This document shows, piece after piece, positions 6,055 to 7,742 of a stretch of 7,742 bases of DNA. The DNA lies in NCBI GenBank assembly GCA_036497785.1, contig DASXIW010000034.1, positions 1-7,742 of the forward strand, read 5' to 3'. Below the pieces are notes generated by a model. The model ran no database searches. It was not told the DNA's origin and worked only from the letters and a program-made list of their open reading frames with translations. How positions within the stretch are numbered: position 1 is the first letter of the stretch; each line of letters starts with the position of its first letter. The translations under genes and the position numbers were made by a program. This DNA comes from DASXIW01 sp036497785 (GTDB taxonomy: Bacteria; Pseudomonadota; Alphaproteobacteria; Acetobacterales; Acetobacteraceae).

Positions 6055-6974
6055 TGGCCCTTGGCGGCTTCTTCTCCAAACTCAAGCAGGGCCTGTCCCG
6101 CAGTACCCAGAAACTCACCGAAAACCTCGGCGCCGTCTTCGTTCGCCGGAAGCTCGACGACGACGCCCTCGACGATCTGGAAAACATGCTGATCGCCGCC
6201 GATCTCGGCACCGCGGTCGCCGCCCGCATCATCGCCGCCTTCCGCCGCACCCGCTTCGGCCGCGAAGTCACCGACGAGGAAATCAAACAGGCGCTGGCCG
6301 AGGAAATCGCCGCGATCCTCGCTCCCGTCGCCAAACCGCTGGTCATCGACCGGACCCTGCGGCCCCATGTCGTCCTCGTCGTCGGCGTCAACGGCACCGG
6401 GAAGACCACCACCATTGGCAAACTTGCCCAGCACTACAAAGACGAAGGCCTCTCCCCCATGCTCGTCGCCGGCGACACCTTCCGCGCCGCCGCCGTCGAA
6501 CAACTCCAGGTCTGGGGCCAGCGCAGCAACTGCCCGGTGATCTCCGCCCCTCCCAATTCGGACGCCGCCGGCCTCGCCTTCGACGCGCTGGTCAAGGCCC
6601 GCGCCACCAACGCCGACGTGCTGCTGCTCGACACCGCTGGCCGCCTGCACAACAAGGCGGCGCTGATGGACGAGCTTCAGAAAATCATCCGCGTCATGCG
6701 CAAACAGGACCCCACGGCCCAACACTCCGTCCTGCTGGTGCTGGACGCCACCACCGGCCAGAACGCGCTCAACCAGGTCGATGTGTTCAAGGAAATGGTC
6801 GCCGTCACCGGCCTGATCGTCACCAAGCTGGACGGCAGCGCCCGCGGCGGCATCGTCGTCGCCCTGGCCGAGGAATTCGGCATCCCCGTCCACGCCGTGG
6901 GCGTCGGCGAACAGGCCGGCGACCTGCGCGCTTTCGATCCGATGGACTTCGCGAAGGGCCTCGTGGGAAGCTGA
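6054..6974 (+). CDS. ftsY: Signal recognition particle receptor FtsY
   Basis: SRP-type GTPase at the inner membrane that receives ribosome-SRP complexes for co-translational insertion of membrane proteins. The 306 residues comprise an N-terminal amphipathic start (MALGGFFSKLKQGLSRSTQK), a four-helix N domain to ~95 and the G domain. G1 is GVNGTGKTTT (G111-T120, with K117 in the P-loop), followed by DTFRAAAVEQL, G3 DTAGR (193-197), G4 TKLDGSARGG (from T257) and the closing GVGEQAGDLRAFDP. The long acidic A domain of E. coli FtsY is absent, as in many short bacterial FtsY proteins, so membrane contact probably relies on the N-terminal helix. Its start overlaps the mtaB stop by one base. Confidence 0.97.
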   Translation: MALGGFFSKLKQGLSRSTQKLTENLGAVFVRRKLDDDALDDLENMLIAADLGTAVAARIIAAFRRTRFGREVTDEEIKQALAEEIAAILAPVAKPLVIDRTLRPHVVLVVGVNGTGKTTTIGKLAQHYKDEGLSPMLVAGDTFRAAAVEQLQVWGQRSNCPVISAPPNSDAAGLAFDALVKARATNADVLLLDTAGRLHNKAALMDELQKIIRVMRKQDPTAQHSVLLVLDATTGQNALNQVDVFKEMVAVTGLIVTKLDGSARGGIVVALAEEFGIPVHAVGVGEQAGDLRAFDPMDFAKGLVGS

Positions 6975-7006
6975 CAGGAAACGCAATAGCCCGCATCCAC
7001 CATCAT

Positions 7007-7010
7007 GGAG
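7007..7010 (+). promoter_or_regulatory. Ribosome-binding site deciding the GST-like start
   Basis: GGAG with a 9-nt spacer to the ATG at 7020. The alternative ATG at 7005 overlaps this site and has no purine-rich site of its own. Confidence 0.55.
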
Positions 7011-7019
7011 CAAGCCGGC

Positions 7020-7712
7020 ATGCTGACCCTGTTCTCCTACCCGGGACTATTCGGCCTCGCCGACAACAACCCTTATGGCCTCAAGGTCTTCGCCTTCCTG
7101 AAGCTCTGCGGCCTCGCTTTCCAGCACGAACATATCCTCGACGCGACCAACGCCCCGCGCGGCCAACTGCCCTTTCTCGTAGACGGTGAGGAGACCATCG
7201 GCGACAGCGACACGATCATCGCGCATCTGACGACGCGCTACGCCCTTCCGATCGATGACGGGCTGACGCCGCACCAGCGCGACACCCATCTGCTCATCCG
7301 CCGCACGCTCGACGACCTGTACTGGGTCATGTCCTATTCGCGCTGGAAAGACCCGCGCTTCTGGCCGCAATTCCGCGACGCCGTTCTCCGCACCCATCCC
7401 ACCGTCACCACTGCGGCGCTGGAGGCCGCGCAGGCGTATAATTTCAAGCGCTACCATTACCAGGGCATCGGACGCTACGAACCCGAAGCCGTCTATGCCA
7501 GGGGCATCGACGATCTCAGCGTCCTCGCAAATCTTCTGCCCGAACGCGGCTTCCTGTTCGGCGAGCAGGCCGGCAGCATCGATGCAGGCATTTACGGCTT
7601 CACCGCCAACATCCATTTCCACACGATCGACACGCCGCTGAAGTCGTTTCTCGCCACCCGCCCGAACATCGTCGCCCATTGCCGGTCGCTCCACGTCGCG
7701 CTGAACCGATAG
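7020..7712 (+). CDS. Glutathione S-transferase-like protein, metaxin/Fax type
   Basis: The 230-residue product looks like a GST fold. An N-terminal thioredoxin-like domain at ~1-75 starts MLTLFSYPGLFGLADNNPYG and has the GQLPFLVDGEETIGDSDTII block with the cis-Pro. An all-helical C-terminal domain includes DDLYWVMSYSRWKDPRFW and, near the end, FLFGEQAGSIDAGIYGFTAN, the usual capping-box region. This resembles the metaxin/failed-axon-connections GST group; substrate and glutathione use are unknown. An ATG at 7005 is possible, but GGAG at 7007-7010 lies 9 nt before the ATG at 7020, and the family begins MxTLY/F, so 7020 is preferred. It starts 45 nt after ftsY with no terminator between, so it may be read from the same operon. 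Codon choice is less uniform than in the three genes before it. Confidence 0.85.
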   Translation: MLTLFSYPGLFGLADNNPYGLKVFAFLKLCGLAFQHEHILDATNAPRGQLPFLVDGEETIGDSDTIIAHLTTRYALPIDDGLTPHQRDTHLLIRRTLDDLYWVMSYSRWKDPRFWPQFRDAVLRTHPTVTTAALEAAQAYNFKRYHYQGIGRYEPEAVYARGIDDLSVLANLLPERGFLFGEQAGSIDAGIYGFTANIHFHTIDTPLKSFLATRPNIVAHCRSLHVALNR

Positions 7713-7742
7713 ACCTATTTGTTTGGTCCCGGTCAGCGATGG

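Noticed and set aside
5889..7013. A 374-codon minus-strand frame opposite ftsY
   Set aside because: The matching sense frame has all GTPase motifs; the antisense product is low-complexity Gly/Ala/Asp sequence, a shadow of the C-ending codon bias.
7713..7742. Terminator or new gene after the GST-like gene
   Set aside because: The last 30 nt show no stem with a T-run and are too short to support a gene call.

Overview
The window is dense housekeeping DNA from a GC-rich alphaproteobacterium. The protein sequences and the dapF-mtaB-ftsY order suggest Rhodospirillales, perhaps Acetobacteraceae. That placement rests on remembered family features and was not searched. No phage, CRISPR, tRNA or rRNA is visible.

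Two divergent transcription units meet at about 3805-3997. The minus-strand unit is rpmI (L35), rplT (L20), pheS and pheT (alpha and beta chains of phenylalanyl-tRNA synthetase), with pheT running off the left edge after 585 codons. infC, which starts this cluster in many bacteria, is not upstream; a good promoter (TTGCAA, 17 nt, TATAAG) drives rpmI directly through a leader of about 100 nt. A strong stem-loop with a U-run lies between rplT and pheS and looks like an attenuator. A 314-nt non-coding insert separates pheS from pheT. It has inverted-repeat ends, nested hairpins and TA at both tips, and looks like a MITE or a family-specific intergenic repeat.

The plus-strand unit is dapF (lysine and peptidoglycan precursor synthesis), mtaB (tRNA ms2t6A37 modification) and ftsY (signal recognition particle receptor). 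The start and stop codons overlap by 4 nt and then 1 nt, so these three are one translationally coupled operon. The dapF promoter ends so close to the ATG that the mRNA is probably leaderless. A glutathione S-transferase-like gene of the metaxin/Fax type follows after 45 nt.

The most unusual items are the repeat element splitting pheS from pheT, the terminator directly before pheS, a 29-residue alanine-rich insert in the PheT B5 domain, and a strand-wide C-over-G bias that changes codon choice between the two transcription units. I see no clearly new defence or metabolic system.
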